The notes beneath the pieces were generated by a model that ran no database searches, had not been told where the DNA came from, and saw only the letters and a list, made by a program, of their open reading frames with translations. A stretch of DNA of 33,781 nucleotides, from the NCBI RefSeq assembly GCF_023256435.1, contig NZ_JAGDXM010000039.1, positions 1-33,781 on the forward strand, read 5' to 3'. How positions within the stretch are numbered: position 1 is the first letter of the stretch; every line of letters starts with the position of its first letter. The DNA comes from Thermoplasma sp. Lineage in GTDB: Archaea; Thermoplasmatota; Thermoplasmata; Thermoplasmatales; Thermoplasmataceae. The position numbers were made by a program, and so were the translations under genes. Positions 33,062 through 33,781 of this stretch are shown here, piece after piece.

Positions 33062-33549
33062 GCGGGAGAAACAATTATTTTATTAATTAAGATTTTCATT
33101 AATTATTGTAGATTAATATGCAAATATTTGATATCTTTCGTCTTAACATAATATTATATGAACAAACATCAGAAATGAGTCTTAACCACATGTGACTTCA
33201 ATATTAAAAAATATTTATGATGCACCAATATGCCCGAACGTCGATCGAGTGGATAAAGGTCAATTGAAGATGGCTGGAAACTGATCCAGATCCATGAATA
33301 TTTTCGTTTCCGATTTTTTGTAATATTGATCTTGAGTAAATCGATATTCTCAAAGATTCCTGCCGATGCAATAAATGCTAATGATGATGAGACTTCTCTT
33401 CATTTTGTGTAATGTTCGAAACAAATTTTACGGGACATATGACGTTATGGATTGATCTATCTGAGTAATTATTGTTTCGAAATATATTTAAAAGGTTAGG
33501 AAAGGAATTTAAATAATTCTGATTTCATATTCATGAGGATGGTGATCGG
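33062..33549. other. 488-bp divergent promoter region between two APC permeases
   Basis: No gene is seen here. It is A/T-rich and holds a perfect 10-bp inverted repeat, TTCGAAACAA (33415-33424) and TTGTTTCGAA (33472-33481), followed by two TATA-like boxes (aatatatttaaaa and aatttaaataatt) before the plus-strand permease. Near the other end, the minus-strand start region ATATTTGCAT (33052-33061) is repeated inverted at 33118-33127. These are candidate regulatory sites. Confidence 0.45.
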
Positions 33550-33781
33550 ATGCATAATAATTCGGAGAATGAGAATCAACTGAGCAAGGGAAGCATAGGT
33601 TTACTTGGGCTAGTGATGATATCTATGGCCGGCGTTTTGGCTATAATAGGCCCAATGGAGGTGTCATCGTTCATTGGCAGTGCAGGACCTGCTGCTATGT
33701 GGCCTGTTATTCTTGGCTTTATCCTATTCCTAATTGTCTCATTGCCCATTCTTGAATATACAAAGATTGTTGGATTTGCTG
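33550..33781 (+). CDS. APC superfamily amino-acid permease, 5' part
   Basis: The frame from ATG 33550 reads MHNNSENENQLSKGSIGLLG and continues open to the window end (77 codons). The first helix region SKGSIGLLGLVMISMAGVLAIIGPMEVSS is typical of APC permease TM1, followed by a second helix MWPVILGFILFLIVSLPIL. It was not in the ORF track because it is cut off. The ATG is preceded by GGTGATC, a good match to the archaeal ribosome-binding consensus, and by a TATA-like atttaaata about 40 nt upstream, so this gene, unlike most here, has a short leader. It is divergent from the permease at 31634-33061. Confidence 0.78.
   Translation, partial: MHNNSENENQLSKGSIGLLGLVMISMAGVLAIIGPMEVSSFIGSAGPAAMWPVILGFILFLIVSLPILEYTKIVGFA

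Noticed and set aside
33376-33466. Possible C/D-box RNA (AATGATGATGA ... CTGA)
   Set aside because: Box spacing is too long and no internal D'/C' pair is seen.
1-33781. CRISPR array, rRNA or tRNA genes, origin of replication
   Set aside because: No regularly spaced direct repeats, no cloverleaf-type tRNA sequence, no rRNA motif and no origin-box clusters were recognised by eye.

Overview
The window reads as chromosomal DNA of a Thermoplasmatales archaeon, most likely a Thermoplasma species. The evidence is inferential: the genes are archaeal in kind (archease, TrmB-family regulator, Sulfolobus-like GH1 glycosidase). AGG/AGA (Arg) and ATA (Ile) codons are abundant. Many starts appear leaderless, with an A/T-rich TATA-like box about 25 nt before the start codon. 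Internal operon genes use GGTGA/GGAGGTG-type Shine-Dalgarno (SD) sequences and frequent GTG/TTG starts. I could not run a database search, so the species is a best guess.

Layout. (1) 130-1575: APC amino-acid permease whose start codon lies inside a perfect 24-bp palindrome. (2) 4928-1712, minus strand: three-gene operon of zinc alcohol dehydrogenase, SCP2-like protein and a TPP-dependent acetolactate synthase/pyruvate oxidase-like enzyme. (3) 10174-5472, minus: C69-type Ntn hydrolase, GH1 beta-glycosidase, LmbE/PIG-L deacetylase and GPH-type sugar symporter, which together look like a glycoside uptake and degradation cassette. (4) 10410-10814: archease. (5) 10821-11190: hairpin-rich relic resembling the tnpB 3' end of an IS200/IS605-type element. 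(6) 12368-11247, minus: saccharopine-dehydrogenase-like oxidoreductase; 13087-12428, minus: an unrecognised polytopic membrane protein. (7) 13239-15414, plus: MFS organic-anion transporter plus deoxyribose-phosphate aldolase. (8) 15527-16597, plus: TrmB-family sugar-sensing regulator. (9) 24380-16664, minus: six-gene carbohydrate ABC operon (binding protein, two permeases, MalK-like ATPase, two debranching-enzyme-like glycosidases, the last broken by a single frameshift). (10) 24554-27078, plus: divergent pair of a nitrilase-fold protein lacking its catalytic Cys and a putative six-hairpin glycosidase. (11) 30757-27226, minus: M20 amidohydrolase, PHP-domain protein and a second GPH symporter. 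(12) 30967-31596: an orphan protein I do not recognise. (13) 33061-31634, minus: an APC permease; a third APC permease starts at 33550 and runs off the end.

How it fits together. The window is a nutrient-scavenging region: three amino-acid permeases, two GPH sugar symporters, an anion MFS and a sugar ABC importer, each next to hydrolases or dehydrogenases. The most informative regulatory signal is a 22-bp operator-like sequence shared (19/22 by eye) between the promoter of the TrmB-family gene and the promoter of the ABC operon about 9 kb away. In both it abuts or overlaps the TATA box. This predicts autoregulation and control of the importer by that regulator. The intergenic operator also sits between the ABC operon and the divergent pseudo-nitrilase/glycosidase pair.
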